In this document: positions 1 to 8,373 of the stretch, piece by piece
Layout of the letters: each line of letters opens with the position of its first letter
Numbering within the stretch: the first letter of the stretch is position 1
DNA from: Coriobacteriia bacterium
Lineage (GTDB): Bacteria > Actinomycetota > Coriobacteriia > Coriobacteriales > QAMH01
Length of the DNA: 15,524 nucleotides
Direction of reading: 5' to 3'
Assembly: GCA_900758075.1 (NCBI GenBank)
Contig: CAAEQF010000205.1
Span: 1-15,524, forward strand
Program-made: the position numbers and the translations under genes
Notes under the pieces: model-generated
Databases searched by the model: none
Seen by the model: the letters and a program-made list of their open reading frames with translations, nothing else
What the model was told of the DNA's origin: nothing

Positions 1-499
1 CCGAGTTGAGCCAGTAGCGCTGCAGCCCCTGGCCGAGCGAGGAGGTGACCCACCAGCCCGTCGACGTATCGGTTGCACTAGAGGCGGTCAGCTTGCCATC
101 GTTGTTAGCGATGTAATAGTCGGAGCCATCACGCAGCATCCCCCTGAGCACGTAGCCGGAGGACGTGGTGTAGTGGTCCCAGCCGTCAGAGGAATAGCCG
201 GGCACCGCGGCGTGGGCCTTCGCGTCGACCCAGTAGCGCTGCAGGCCCTGGCCGTACGACGAGCTCACGACCCAGCCCGGGTCCTCGAGCCTGCCGTCGT
301 TGTTTGCGAGGTAGACGTAGCCGGTCGAGGGATCTGTCCACCTGCCGCGCACCACAAAGCCCTCGGGGCGGGCGTATGCCCACCAGCCGGTCTCGGCCGC
401 GTCGAGGAGCTCGGAGGTAGCCGTCTTGCCGTTCACCATCCAGTAGCGTTGCAGGCCGTAACCGTTGTTGCGATCCTCAACGGCCCATCCCGTGTATCC
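1..499 (-). repeat. Tandem ~210-219 bp coding repeats (cell-wall-binding units)
   Basis: Three units lie inside the secreted-protein gene. The DNA word ccagtagcg(c/t)tgcag (plus strand) recurs at positions 11, 230 and 440, giving periods of 219 and 210 bases, or 73 and 70 codons. Each unit encodes a GLQRYW core and, where complete, an aromatic/Gly segment and an NNDG turn. The units differ at many positions, so they are not recent exact duplications. The third unit is cut by the window edge. Confidence 0.8.
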
Positions 500-931
500 C
501 GTCTCCGCGGGGGCGGGGGCCTTCGCAACGGGGGCGACACCGTCTGCCGCTGCTGCCTTTGCCGACGCTGCTTGGCCTTGCTGTTGCGCGGGGACTTGGA
601 CATCCACCGCTGCATCTATGCTCTTTTCATCTGTCTTCTGCTCAGCAGCAGGATCTGCAGAGGCGCCCACGCCCGTCGAAGGACCGGAATTCATGTCAAC
701 GGCAGGACTCTGCGGCTCCCCTGCGACCGCCACCGCCGCCAACTCGTCTGCTGCCGATGCGCCGCTCTCCGAAGCGTTGGCGTTCACCAAGGCTAGAGGT
801 TGGTCATCGTCACCGCCCGAGGGCAACTCTGCTGCGAACGCCGGCACCGTCATCATGCTCGCAGTGAGCGCAACGCCCCCTGCCAGCAAGACAAGCGACC
901 AGCGTCGTCTCTTCAAAGTCGGATACACCAT
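1..931 (-). CDS. Secreted protein with tandem GLQRYW cell-wall-binding repeats (C-terminus outside window)
   Basis: The first 310 codons are present; the gene runs off the left edge. The ATG at 931-929 follows a GGAGG six bases upstream. Residues 1-34 form a signal peptide: basic MVYPTLKRRRW, a hydrophobic stretch, then a likely cut after AFA near residue 33. Residues 35-143 are a low-complexity linker rich in Ala, Pro, Asp and Gln. From about residue 145 there are tandem units of 70-73 residues with GLQRYW at 159-164, 229-234 and 302-307, GW pairs, and NNDG-K/R-L motifs. Such units are known from surface proteins of Coriobacteriia, where they are thought to hold proteins to the wall, comparable to choline-binding repeats. 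No enzymatic domain is visible in the part seen, so the function beyond wall attachment is unknown. It lies downstream of the polysaccharide operon but has its own candidate promoter and a 182-base leader region. Confidence 0.85.
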   Translation of the reverse strand, partial: MVYPTLKRRRWSLVLLAGGVALTASMMTVPAFAAELPSGGDDDQPLALVNANASESGASAADELAAVAVAGEPQSPAVDMNSGPSTGVGASADPAAEQKTDEKSIDAAVDVQVPAQQQGQAASAKAAAADGVAPVAKAPAPAETGYTGWAVEDRNNGYGLQRYWMVNGKTATSELLDAAETGWWAYARPEGFVVRGRWTDPSTGYVYLANNDGRLEDPGWVVSSSYGQGLQRYWVDAKAHAAVPGYSSDGWDHYTTSSGYVLRGMLRDGSDYYIANNDGKLTASSATDTSTGWWVTSSLGQGLQRYWLNS

Positions 932-1039
932 ATCCACCCTCCCGGAATCGTGCTCTCCTCATACACTGCATATCCTACAGCTGTTCGCCACGAGAAGCAG
1001 TGGACCCATGTCCAAACTGCCGTGATCTGTCGAGCGATA

Positions 1040-1045
1040 ATTATA
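1040..1045 (-). promoter_or_regulatory. Candidate -10 element for the secreted repeat protein
   Basis: The minus strand reads a perfect TATAAT here, in a locally AT-rich stretch, about 108 bases before the ATG at 931. No good -35 hexamer sits 16-18 bases upstream, so this is a suggestion only. It lies after the stop codon of the DUF2142 gene, which would let the repeat protein be made independently of the polysaccharide operon. Confidence 0.35.
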
Positions 1046-1113
1046 TTTCATTATTAGAACTATACCGAGTAAATGCGGATCTAGCGCAGCACGGCACCAC
1101 ATCCACTCCCCTG

Positions 1114-3165
1114 CTACATAAGCAGTTTTGAAGTTATCACGAGCCAGGTGCAAGCAGCGACCACAAAAACCGATGCGCCGCAGAAAACAAGCTCGCAAGT
1201 CCCCTTTGAATACTTGTTATCGACTTTCAAATCACCAAGAATCGCCGCAAGCGGGAACACGAGGGGGAGCAGGTAACGTCCCTGAACTCCATTCACCTGA
1301 TGCAGGCCAACCGGCGTAAAGCTTACATACAGAGCAGCAACGATTCCGTACATGCTTACCACCGCGAGTACGGCTGTCCATACCTTGCCAGCAACCCCGA
1401 TTTTCCCGGTTGCCTCACGATTGTCCAGGACGCACGCAAGCGCCACAAGAAGCGCAGGAACCCCGGAGAGCGCCGGCTGGAAACTTTGAGGCTGCCCCAG
1501 ATACGCAAAGAAACTCGTTGCGCTGTCGCTGCCTGGAAGCGAAACCCACGTTTCCAGGATGAAGGACGTGAATATATTGAAGGCCAGCAGGGGGTTGCTC
1601 AAGACAAAGTGAACCTGACCAGGCGAGCTGACTCCGGCACCACCACGCGTGTCGCCAGTCTCGACCCCAGAGCCAGTCGTCACCACGAACGGCAGAACAA
1701 ACGAGAGCAACACCACTATCGCGATGGCAATGAAGAAGCCGACAAAAACGCGCCGCTTTCTGTTGTCCGAATATTTCGACCTCGGCAACAAAGCAGCAAT
1801 GCCAACGAGCGGGAAATAGATGGCCTTCGGCCCAAGTGCCAACAAGAACGCCGCGCCGATCTTTACCGCGTTTTTTCCGGACAGGCGAACTTCGCTATAA
1901 ACAATCTCCCGATAGACGAGTGCCGTCGCGAGAATCAAAAGACATGTCACCCAAGTGTCGTATGTGTAGTTTGACGCGAGGAACACGTTGATAGGGAGCA
2001 ATGCCACGACAGACGCCAACATTTTCTTGCGAGGGAGGATACGAATAGCCGCAAAGCAGACCGCCGCATAGAACAGCAGGCTGAACAGCTTCCCCATGAC
2101 AAATTGCCATGTGAGGGGCAGGTGCAGCACTCGCGAGAACCAAAGCCCTGTGGCAGCGGGGAGATAACCGACCGCAGAATACTTAAAATAGGAAGCATTA
2201 CGATCGATGCCATATTCTCCATGAGCTGCCTTCTGATCAAGAGCATTCTCATAGGTGTCAAAATCGAATTGGCTCCACGTGACCGTCTTATCAAAAAACC
2301 CTGACGGAACGCTCGCCATCGGGGCTCCTTCTCCTTCGGTCGAGACCACTTGGCTCAACGTGGGGTCAATCACCCAGGGACTAGTCAGCGTTTCCTCCGC
2401 CTGAGACACGACCGGATCGACCACGTAGGAAACCGCGCGGGTCCTTTCGTAATGAATCTGATCGTCCCACGAAACGCGTGTCACCGCGGGAAGCGAAAGC
2501 GAGATGCACATCCCGAAGGCAACGATAATCACGAAGACAGCGTACTCTGGATGGCTCCCCATATTGCGTCCCGACAGTACAAGAGCCGAAACGCTCAGGA
2601 AAATAGCTGCCGAAAAAAGACCTGAACCCCGAAGCGACCTACCCGTCGAGACCAAGACGACGCAGAGCACCGCGCAGATGACTGCGCAGATGACAACAGC
2701 CACGATCTGCTTGACGCCGACCGTCGAAAAACCGCGACGAATTTCATGGAGTATCTTGCATTTCTCCTGCCCCGTCTTCAGCCATTTGACGACGAGGATT
2801 GCGCTGAGCGCCACGAAGAAGGCAAAGGCAAGTCTTTTCAGGTTCCACGCGTTGGGGTCGAGAGCAGACACTTGAGGAGCTCCGAACAACGTCAGCGCTT
2901 CGAACAGAACGCTCGCGCACAGTGCAAGTGCAAGATACCTTGCCGCCTTTTTCAGCAGCACCGTGCGCGCGCGAGTGCCTCGTTCCAAGCGCACCCCCGT
3001 CACCAGGGACCAGCACGCGTACTCGTCGAGGCATACGACAAGCCCGCAGAGAAACAGCGCAAAGCTCAGGTCGAACCCCTTCCTTGGCGCCAGCAGCACG
3101 AAGAAGGCGATATCGGCGACGAGCGTCAAGGCCACGGCGACGAGAACGCCCCTCTTCGCACTCAT
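1114..3165 (-). CDS. DUF2142 family polytopic membrane protein
   Basis: A protein of about 683 residues with many hydrophobic segments. It carries hallmarks of DUF2142: WDDQIHYERTRA early (family pattern D-x-x-H near the first outer loop), ASNYTYDTW in the middle, and GLHQVNGVQGRYLLPLVFPL near the end. DUF2142 proteins occur in surface-glycan loci and resemble GT-C type lipid-linked sugar transferases, but a biochemical role is not firmly established. I chose the ATG at 3165 because KRG is followed directly by the first membrane helix and codon third positions are GC-rich from there. An in-frame GTG at 3231, with a stronger GAGGGGG in front, would add 22 hydrophilic residues with clearly more AT-rich third positions. 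It is the last gene of the rfbA-GT-rfbC-glf operon, 96 bases after glf. The latter two thirds are more AT-rich than glf. Confidence 0.85.
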   Translation of the reverse strand: MSAKRGVLVAVALTLVADIAFFVLLAPRKGFDLSFALFLCGLVVCLDEYACWSLVTGVRLERGTRARTVLLKKAARYLALALCASVLFEALTLFGAPQVSALDPNAWNLKRLAFAFFVALSAILVVKWLKTGQEKCKILHEIRRGFSTVGVKQIVAVVICAVICAVLCVVLVSTGRSLRGSGLFSAAIFLSVSALVLSGRNMGSHPEYAVFVIIVAFGMCISLSLPAVTRVSWDDQIHYERTRAVSYVVDPVVSQAEETLTSPWVIDPTLSQVVSTEGEGAPMASVPSGFFDKTVTWSQFDFDTYENALDQKAAHGEYGIDRNASYFKYSAVGYLPAATGLWFSRVLHLPLTWQFVMGKLFSLLFYAAVCFAAIRILPRKKMLASVVALLPINVFLASNYTYDTWVTCLLILATALVYREIVYSEVRLSGKNAVKIGAAFLLALGPKAIYFPLVGIAALLPRSKYSDNRKRRVFVGFFIAIAIVVLLSFVLPFVVTTGSGVETGDTRGGAGVSSPGQVHFVLSNPLLAFNIFTSFILETWVSLPGSDSATSFFAYLGQPQSFQPALSGVPALLVALACVLDNREATGKIGVAGKVWTAVLAVVSMYGIVAALYVSFTPVGLHQVNGVQGRYLLPLVFPLAAILGDLKVDNKYSKGTCELVFCGASVFVVAACTWLVITSKLLM

Positions 3166-3245
3166 ATTGTCTCTTTCGGCCCTTCGAATCTCATGCTGTG
3201 CTTCACCACCAAGATGCCGCGCAAACGCCACAGATACCCCCTCAT
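3162..3245 (-). CDS. Possible 27-codon ORF coupled to the DUF2142 start
   Basis: Between glf and the DUF2142 gene an ATG at 3245 opens a 27-codon frame starting MRGYLWRLRGILVVKHSM. It ends with TGA in a 4-base ATGA overlap with the ATG at 3165. Its third positions are GC-rich, unlike the alternative N-terminal extension of the DUF2142 gene over the same bases. The ribosome binding site is weak (GATTGGG directly before the ATG). It could be a coupling leader peptide or chance; I do not recognise a family. Confidence 0.2.
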   Translation of the reverse strand: MRGYLWRLRGILVVKHSMRFEGPKETI

Positions 3246-3261
3246 CCCAATCTGAAATAAA

Positions 3262-4383
3262 CTACAGTTCCCGCTCGCACAGCTCGAGCGCTGCGGCGAT
3301 GCAGGGAGCCATGTCGTAGTACTTGTACGCGCCCAGACGCCCCGCGAACACGACGTTTGCTTCCGCTTTGCCGAGCTTCTCGTACTCGGCATAGAGAGCG
3401 TTGTTCTTCTCGTCGTTCATGGGGTAATACGGCTCGTCGCCAGGCTCCCAGTCCGCCGGGTACTCGCGCGTGATCACCGTGTCGGGAAGCATCTGCCCCG
3501 CCTCGTCCTTGCCGAACTCGAACCACTTGTGCTCGATGATGCGCGTGAATGCCTCGTCGTGGCTCGTGTAGTTGACGACGGCATTGCCCTGCCAGTTCTC
3601 GACGCCCTCGAGCAGCTCGGTCTCGAAGCGCAGCGAACGGTACTCCAGGTTGCCCAGCTTGTAGTCGTAGTACTCATCGATGGGACCGCAATAGATGACG
3701 CGCTCGGCAATGTCGGTCTGCTCGGCGATGAGCTGCTTGTACTCGCAGCTCGTACGGACCTCAGTGCCCTCCAGCATCTTCTCGACCATCTTGGTGTAGC
3801 CGTCAATCGGAATGCCCTGATAGCGGTCGTTGAAGTAGTTGTTGTCGTAGATCAGGCGCACGGGGAGCCGCTTGATGATAAACGCGGGGAGCTCCGTGCA
3901 ATCCCTGCCCCACTGCTTTTCGGTGTACTCCTTGACGAGCTTCTCGAAGATATCGCGTCCCACCAGAGAAAGTGCCTGCTCTTCGAGGTTCTTGGGCTCG
4001 GTGATGCCCTCGGCGGCAACCTGCTCGGCAATCTTTGCCTTGGCTTCTTCGGGCGTGCGGATGCCCCACATCTTGGAGAAGGTGTTCATGTTGAAGGGCA
4101 AGTTGTACATCTCACCATGGTAGTTAGCCACGGGGCTGTTCACGTAGTTGTTGAACTCGGCAAACTGGTTGACGTAGTCCCACACGCGCCTGTCGCTGGT
4201 ATGGAAAATGTGAGCGCCGTACTTGTGGACGTTGATGCCGTTGACCTGCTCAGTGTAGATATTGCCGGCGATATGATTGCGCTTGTCGATGACGAGGCAC
4301 TTCTTGCCTGCCTTCTTTGCTTCGTGCGCGAACACGGCACCGGTGAGACCAGCGCCGACGATGAGGTAATCGTATTGAGACAT
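3262..4383 (-). CDS. glf: UDP-galactopyranose mutase
   Basis: A flavoenzyme that interconverts UDP-galactopyranose and UDP-galactofuranose, the donor for galactofuranose in surface glycans; it acts in the cytoplasm. At 373 residues it is full length for bacterial Glf. The FAD-binding loop GAGLTG is at 10-15 with the acidic/basic VIDKRNHIAGN after it. GAHIFHT is at 56-62, EYTEKQWG at 152-159, and GRLGAYKYYDM, a family signature holding substrate-contacting Arg and Tyr residues, at 348-358. The start follows AGGAG seven bases upstream, only 10 bases after the rfbC stop codon, so it is cotranscribed. With a GlfT2-like transferase at 8521-9516 it points to a galactofuranose-containing polymer. 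No missing residue was noticed. Confidence 0.97.
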   Translation of the reverse strand: MSQYDYLIVGAGLTGAVFAHEAKKAGKKCLVIDKRNHIAGNIYTEQVNGINVHKYGAHIFHTSDRRVWDYVNQFAEFNNYVNSPVANYHGEMYNLPFNMNTFSKMWGIRTPEEAKAKIAEQVAAEGITEPKNLEEQALSLVGRDIFEKLVKEYTEKQWGRDCTELPAFIIKRLPVRLIYDNNYFNDRYQGIPIDGYTKMVEKMLEGTEVRTSCEYKQLIAEQTDIAERVIYCGPIDEYYDYKLGNLEYRSLRFETELLEGVENWQGNAVVNYTSHDEAFTRIIEHKWFEFGKDEAGQMLPDTVITREYPADWEPGDEPYYPMNDEKNNALYAEYEKLGKAEANVVFAGRLGAYKYYDMAPCIAAALELCEREL

Positions 4384-4393
4384 GGGTGTGCTC

Positions 4394-4975
4394 CTAGAAT
4401 TTGATGTCTGCCAACGGCGGATGAACCTTGTCCTTCTCGCTCAGGATGATCTTCGACGCATCGAATTGCTCGTCCCCTTGCAGAGCCGGCCACTCGATGC
4501 CGATGGCGGGGTCGTTCCACATGATGCCGCCCTCGTCATTGGGGTGGTAGGTATCGTCGACCTTGTAGCAGAACACCGCAGTGTCTGACAAGACCAGGAA
4601 ACCATGGGCAAATCCACGCGGGATGAAGAACTGGCGCTTGTTTTCCGCGGAAAGGACCACGCCTTCCCACTTGCCATAGGTCGGGCTGCCTTCGCGCAGG
4701 TCAACCGCCACGTCAAAGACCTCGCCTTCCACGACGCGAACGAGCTTTGACTGCGGATGGTTGATCTGGAAGTGCAGGCCGCGCAGGACGCCCTTCGTGG
4801 ATGCCGACTGATTGTCCTGCACGAAATCGACGTCGATGCCCCCTGCGACAAAGTCGGGCTGCTTGTAGGTTTCCATGAAGTAGCCCCGCTCGTCTCCGTA
4901 CGACTTCACGTCGACGATGACGACACCGTCAATCGAAGTCGGGGTAAAGGTGAAGTTCCCAAAGTTTTCCTGCAT
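4394..4975 (-). CDS. rfbC: dTDP-4-dehydrorhamnose 3,5-epimerase
   Basis: Also called RmlC. It epimerises dTDP-4-keto-6-deoxy-glucose at C3 and C5, the third step of dTDP-L-rhamnose synthesis, in the cytoplasm. It has 193 residues, the usual size of this cupin enzyme. GLHFQ holds the likely catalytic His68, Lys77 lies in QSKLVRV, Tyr137 in FCYKVDD, and FIPRGFAHGF and NDPAIGIEWP are family hallmarks. The ATG follows AGGGAGGA located in the last codons of the upstream glycosyltransferase gene; only two bases separate that stop from this start, so translation is probably coupled. It is a stand-alone RfbC, not fused to an RfbD reductase. rfbB and rfbD, needed for the same pathway, are not in this window. 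Confidence 0.96.
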   Translation of the reverse strand: MQENFGNFTFTPTSIDGVVIVDVKSYGDERGYFMETYKQPDFVAGGIDVDFVQDNQSASTKGVLRGLHFQINHPQSKLVRVVEGEVFDVAVDLREGSPTYGKWEGVVLSAENKRQFFIPRGFAHGFLVLSDTAVFCYKVDDTYHPNDEGGIMWNDPAIGIEWPALQGDEQFDASKIILSEKDKVHPPLADIKF

Positions 4976-4977
4976 TT

Positions 4978-7437
4978 TTATTCCTCCCTTAGAAGGTTGA
5001 GTTCTCTTTTGAACTGGTAGAAGGGTCTGCCGGCGTCAAGGTTTCTGTTGAAGAACCGATCTTCGCTGCCATCTTGCCTGCCGTTCTTCTGCAGCACGTA
5101 TGCCAACTCTATGTCGTAAGCAACGGAGCGCCGCTGATGCAGCGCCTGGCAACGCGCACCATTACACGCTCGTTGCATTACAACCGCCCTCGGCTCAGTT
5201 GTCACCGAACGTCCTGCTGCCCAAGTTCGCAGGCAATAGTCCAACACTGCATTGCTCGCTCCTAGCGAAGTGTCAAATCCGCCCAGACTTTCATACTCGT
5301 CCTTTCGAACCAGCAAGCAGTCGGCAGAGAGCGCCGTGGCCTCCTTTGGAAACTTGATGTAACTAAAATACGCGTCGGTCTCCGAGGGGAGGAATCTATC
5401 GGGGAACGTCACCCCGTTGCTAGTAAGAGCAGCCCCGGTGCCCTTTATCAAATTATCGGCAAACAATATCTTTGGCGCCGCGCAACCGACATCCTTGCGT
5501 TGCAGGATACCGACAAGCTTCGTCAGCCAGTCTGAATTCACGGGCTCAACTCCGTCGCTGAGGAAAAGAACCATTTCACCCGAGGACGCAGAAACACCCG
5601 CATCGCATATCGCAGCAAAAGACACTTCGCCTTCGTTGCACGTCACAATTTGCGCGAAATCGAGATTCTTGGTTGCGTTTTCCGAGCAGGAAGATTCTTG
5701 CGCCGACTCCCGTTGGACAATAATTATCTCAATGTTTGCGTAGCCTGTTTTCTGGTGCAAGCTCCGCGCGTGTTCTTCCGCCTCCGACAGATCAGTCGAA
5801 TCGTAGATTATTATCGACACGGTCGGCAATTCCTCGGGGAGCTGATAGTCGACATCGTAGAAATTATCGAGTTCTTTGTTGCACGAAACTATTGCGCGCA
5901 CCCCCGTTCTGTCGAAATGCTCCTGCACAGCCAGCCTGCCAGATTCTAATGTCCATGGTTTTTCTTGAGGCCCTGCTGCAGTTGAACCAGGATGTATGCG
6001 CCAGTGATAGAGAATTTTTCTTGCGTGAAAAACATTCCGAGCCTGCTCTGCAACACGCAACACCATGTTGTGGTCTTGGGAACCGTCGTATTGTTTGCCG
6101 GGCAGCTCCGCAAAGCCATCGATGATCGACTTCCGGACGGTTAGCAAGTGGCAGATATAGTTGCATGCACAAATCAAATCCCAATCAAAGTCAGGTTTGA
6201 AATTGCCATCAACATACCTTCCGTGAACCAGCTTGTCCTCATCGCAGAAAAGCAAATCAGTGTCCGGATACTTGTTGATTCCCTTTACATACTCGTAAAA
6301 CAAATCGGGCTCGAGCACATCGTCATGATCGAAGAAGGAGACGAAATCCCCTGTCGAGGCCTTTATCCCTGCATTGGTATTGAGCGTGATGCCGAGGTTC
6401 TCTTTGAGATCGACAACTTTCACTCGGCAGTCTCTTGTCACTGCAGCTTCAACGGCAGCACGCAACTCGACATCTTCGGGACTCGCGTTGACTAACACGA
6501 TTTCGAGTTTGCTGTATGTCTGCGAAAAGACGGACTCAATCATCTCGTTGAAGTACGCAACAGGGGTTTTATACAGAGGAACGACAATCGAGAACAGCGG
6601 CTCTATATCAAAATGTTCCCCAGATTGAACTGCAAGGATTATTCCACTTGTACGATGCTCCTCGCGGAACCATCGATCGTACTCCTCGCCCATCGGAGAG
6701 AATTTGAACAACAAATCATCTGTATTTTTTGCCAGCACGTGGAACCTGTCACGTAGCAAGACACAGAAACCATCCGGAATGTCCGGGTCATCGAATGCAG
6801 CGCATACAATCAACTGCCTTTCTTCAGAAGAAACCCCAAGCGAGCAGTGAATTTCTCTGACAGAAAAGGAAGATCTCCGTCGCGCATTAATAATCTCGTC
6901 GCTAATAACAACAATGTGCTCGGGCGGGACCACCGTCCCCGTTTTGTCGAGCAACGTCAGGTGAAAACCTGCCCTCTCGGAAGAAAGGCTTTTGGCAGGA
7001 ACCGCCGCCTTCACAGAGACGTGCAATACTCTTGATTTTTCATCATATGGAAAAAGGGCCTCGCAGGTAACCTGGGCCTCTTCTGCACGCCCGGATAAAT
7101 CAATGTCTCGAATATCCTCAATTCCCTGCACCTTGCGGAAGGTGTTGATCTTCGAACGCGTCGCGCTTGAAAGAAAGCCTATCGGTTTTGACACTTCCGA
7201 GAGAACTTCTCCATTCTGACGGACAACACGCACCGACAGCGTCTGCGACACCGTCAAAATCGGCATCACGACAATGTATTCTCCGGCAAACGTAAGCCGG
7301 GGAATGACATTGCATGGAAGCTGCCCTGCCGAAGTCCGAGATGACGCAACGACAGAATAAATGCCCTCTTCGTCAACATGCAGGCTCTGGTAAATCTTGC
7401 CAGTGCCGCGTGTGACGCTCCCAAGCCTAATACTCAT
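4978..7437 (-). CDS. Large two-domain family 2 glycosyltransferase
   Basis: About 819 residues in three parts (numbered from TTG at 7443; subtract two for ATG at 7437). Residues 1-280 are a beta-rich region with no motif I recognise. Residues 283-515 are a GT-A domain: FSIVVPLYKTP at the start, the metal-binding DHDD at 372-375, DEDK at 401-404, and YHWRIHPGSTA at 479-489. Residues 540-760 are a second GT2-like domain that looks eroded: FLSDGVEP at 627-634 where active relatives show NNDVE, and NAVLDYCLR at 731-739 where relatives show NDVDLCLR. Tandem GT2 proteins often build rhamnose-containing or other cell-surface chains from nucleotide sugars, so the rfbA/rfbC context suggests a rhamnosyltransferase, which is inference. 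I prefer the ATG at 7437 (AGAAAGA in front) over the TTG at 7443. The gene is more AT-rich than rfbA and glf. Confidence 0.88.
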   Translation of the reverse strand: MSIRLGSVTRGTGKIYQSLHVDEEGIYSVVASSRTSAGQLPCNVIPRLTFAGEYIVVMPILTVSQTLSVRVVRQNGEVLSEVSKPIGFLSSATRSKINTFRKVQGIEDIRDIDLSGRAEEAQVTCEALFPYDEKSRVLHVSVKAAVPAKSLSSERAGFHLTLLDKTGTVVPPEHIVVISDEIINARRRSSFSVREIHCSLGVSSEERQLIVCAAFDDPDIPDGFCVLLRDRFHVLAKNTDDLLFKFSPMGEEYDRWFREEHRTSGIILAVQSGEHFDIEPLFSIVVPLYKTPVAYFNEMIESVFSQTYSKLEIVLVNASPEDVELRAAVEAAVTRDCRVKVVDLKENLGITLNTNAGIKASTGDFVSFFDHDDVLEPDLFYEYVKGINKYPDTDLLFCDEDKLVHGRYVDGNFKPDFDWDLICACNYICHLLTVRKSIIDGFAELPGKQYDGSQDHNMVLRVAEQARNVFHARKILYHWRIHPGSTAAGPQEKPWTLESGRLAVQEHFDRTGVRAIVSCNKELDNFYDVDYQLPEELPTVSIIIYDSTDLSEAEEHARSLHQKTGYANIEIIIVQRESAQESSCSENATKNLDFAQIVTCNEGEVSFAAICDAGVSASSGEMVLFLSDGVEPVNSDWLTKLVGILQRKDVGCAAPKILFADNLIKGTGAALTSNGVTFPDRFLPSETDAYFSYIKFPKEATALSADCLLVRKDEYESLGGFDTSLGASNAVLDYCLRTWAAGRSVTTEPRAVVMQRACNGARCQALHQRRSVAYDIELAYVLQKNGRQDGSEDRFFNRNLDAGRPFYQFKRELNLLREE

Positions 7438-7473
7438 GCACAATCTTTCTGATATACAACGCCTGTCTGGTGC

Positions 7474-8373
7474 CTAATCGCGTGGCGATTCGACGATGCG
7501 CCCGTCCACGACCTTCTGGAGATGCTGGCCATAGGGGCTCTTCCCGTAGGTCTTTGCCGCCTGGGCGAGCTTTCCCTTGTCAATCCAGCTGTTCTCGAAA
7601 GCGATCTCTTCGGGGACGGAGACCATGATGCCCTGAGATTCCTCGATTGTGCGCACAAAGTTCGACGCCTCGAACAGCGATGCCATCGTGCCCGTATCGA
7701 GCCACGCGTAGCCGCGCCCCAGCGTAATGACGTCGAGCCTGCCCTCGTCGAGGTACATCTCGTTGAGGGTCGTGATCTCGAGCTCGCCGCGCGCAGAGGG
7801 CTTGACCTGCTTCGCCTTCTCGCAGACGGTGCCGTCGTAGAAGTACAAGCCGGTCACCGCGTAGTTGCTCTTGGGCTGAGCTGGCTTTTCCTCGATGGAG
7901 ACGGCATGCCCCGCAGCATCGAACTCGACCACGCCGAAGCGCTCCGGGTCATCGACGTAGTAGCCGAACACCGTGGCGCCAACACCGCTCTCCGCCTTTT
8001 CCACCGCCTTCTTGAGGTGCCGGGAAAGGCCGTTGCCGTAGAAGATGTTATCGCCCAAGACCAGCGCGCAGCTGTCGCCCGCGATGAACTCCTCGCCGAT
8101 GATGAACGCCTGAGCCAGGCCATCGGGGCTGGGCTGCTCTGCATACGAGAGCTTGATACCGTACTGCGAGCCGTCTCCCAACAGCGCCTCGAACCGAGGC
8201 AGGTCTGCGGGGGTGGAGATGATGAGAATGTCGCGAATACCCGCAAGCATGAGCGTAGACAGCGGGTAGAAAATCATCGGCTTGTCGTAGATGGGCAGGA
8301 GCTGCTTACTCGTAACCGTCGTGAGCGGGTACAGGCGCGTGCCGGACCCTCCCGCCAGAATGATTCCCTTCAT
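7474..8373 (-). CDS. rfbA: Glucose-1-phosphate thymidylyltransferase
   Basis: Also called RmlA. It makes dTDP-glucose from dTTP and glucose-1-phosphate, the first step to dTDP-L-rhamnose, in the cytoplasm. The 299-residue protein begins MKGIILAGGSGTRLYPLT, the nucleotide-binding signature with GGSGTRL at 8-14. LGDNIFYG holds the metal-binding Asp108, EEKP is at 161-164 and WLDTG (Asp226) at 225-229. The ATG at 8373 follows AGGAGG seven bases upstream; an upstream in-frame start would add ten residues not typical of the family. It is the first gene of the minus-strand operon, 36 bases before the glycosyltransferase, and divergent from the gene at 8521. Confidence 0.97.
   Translation of the reverse strand: MKGIILAGGSGTRLYPLTTVTSKQLLPIYDKPMIFYPLSTLMLAGIRDILIISTPADLPRFEALLGDGSQYGIKLSYAEQPSPDGLAQAFIIGEEFIAGDSCALVLGDNIFYGNGLSRHLKKAVEKAESGVGATVFGYYVDDPERFGVVEFDAAGHAVSIEEKPAQPKSNYAVTGLYFYDGTVCEKAKQVKPSARGELEITTLNEMYLDEGRLDVITLGRGYAWLDTGTMASLFEASNFVRTIEESQGIMVSVPEEIAFENSWIDKGKLAQAAKTYGKSPYGQHLQKVVDGRIVESPRD

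Noticed and set aside
1099..1118. CTGCT/AGCAG inverted repeat at the DUF2142 stop as a terminator
   Set aside because: Five pairs only and no T run; not distinguishable from chance.
3529..4404. A 291-codon open frame on the plus strand opposite glf
   Set aside because: It mirrors the codon pattern of glf, is rich in Val/Leu/Asp as antisense frames are, and matches no family.
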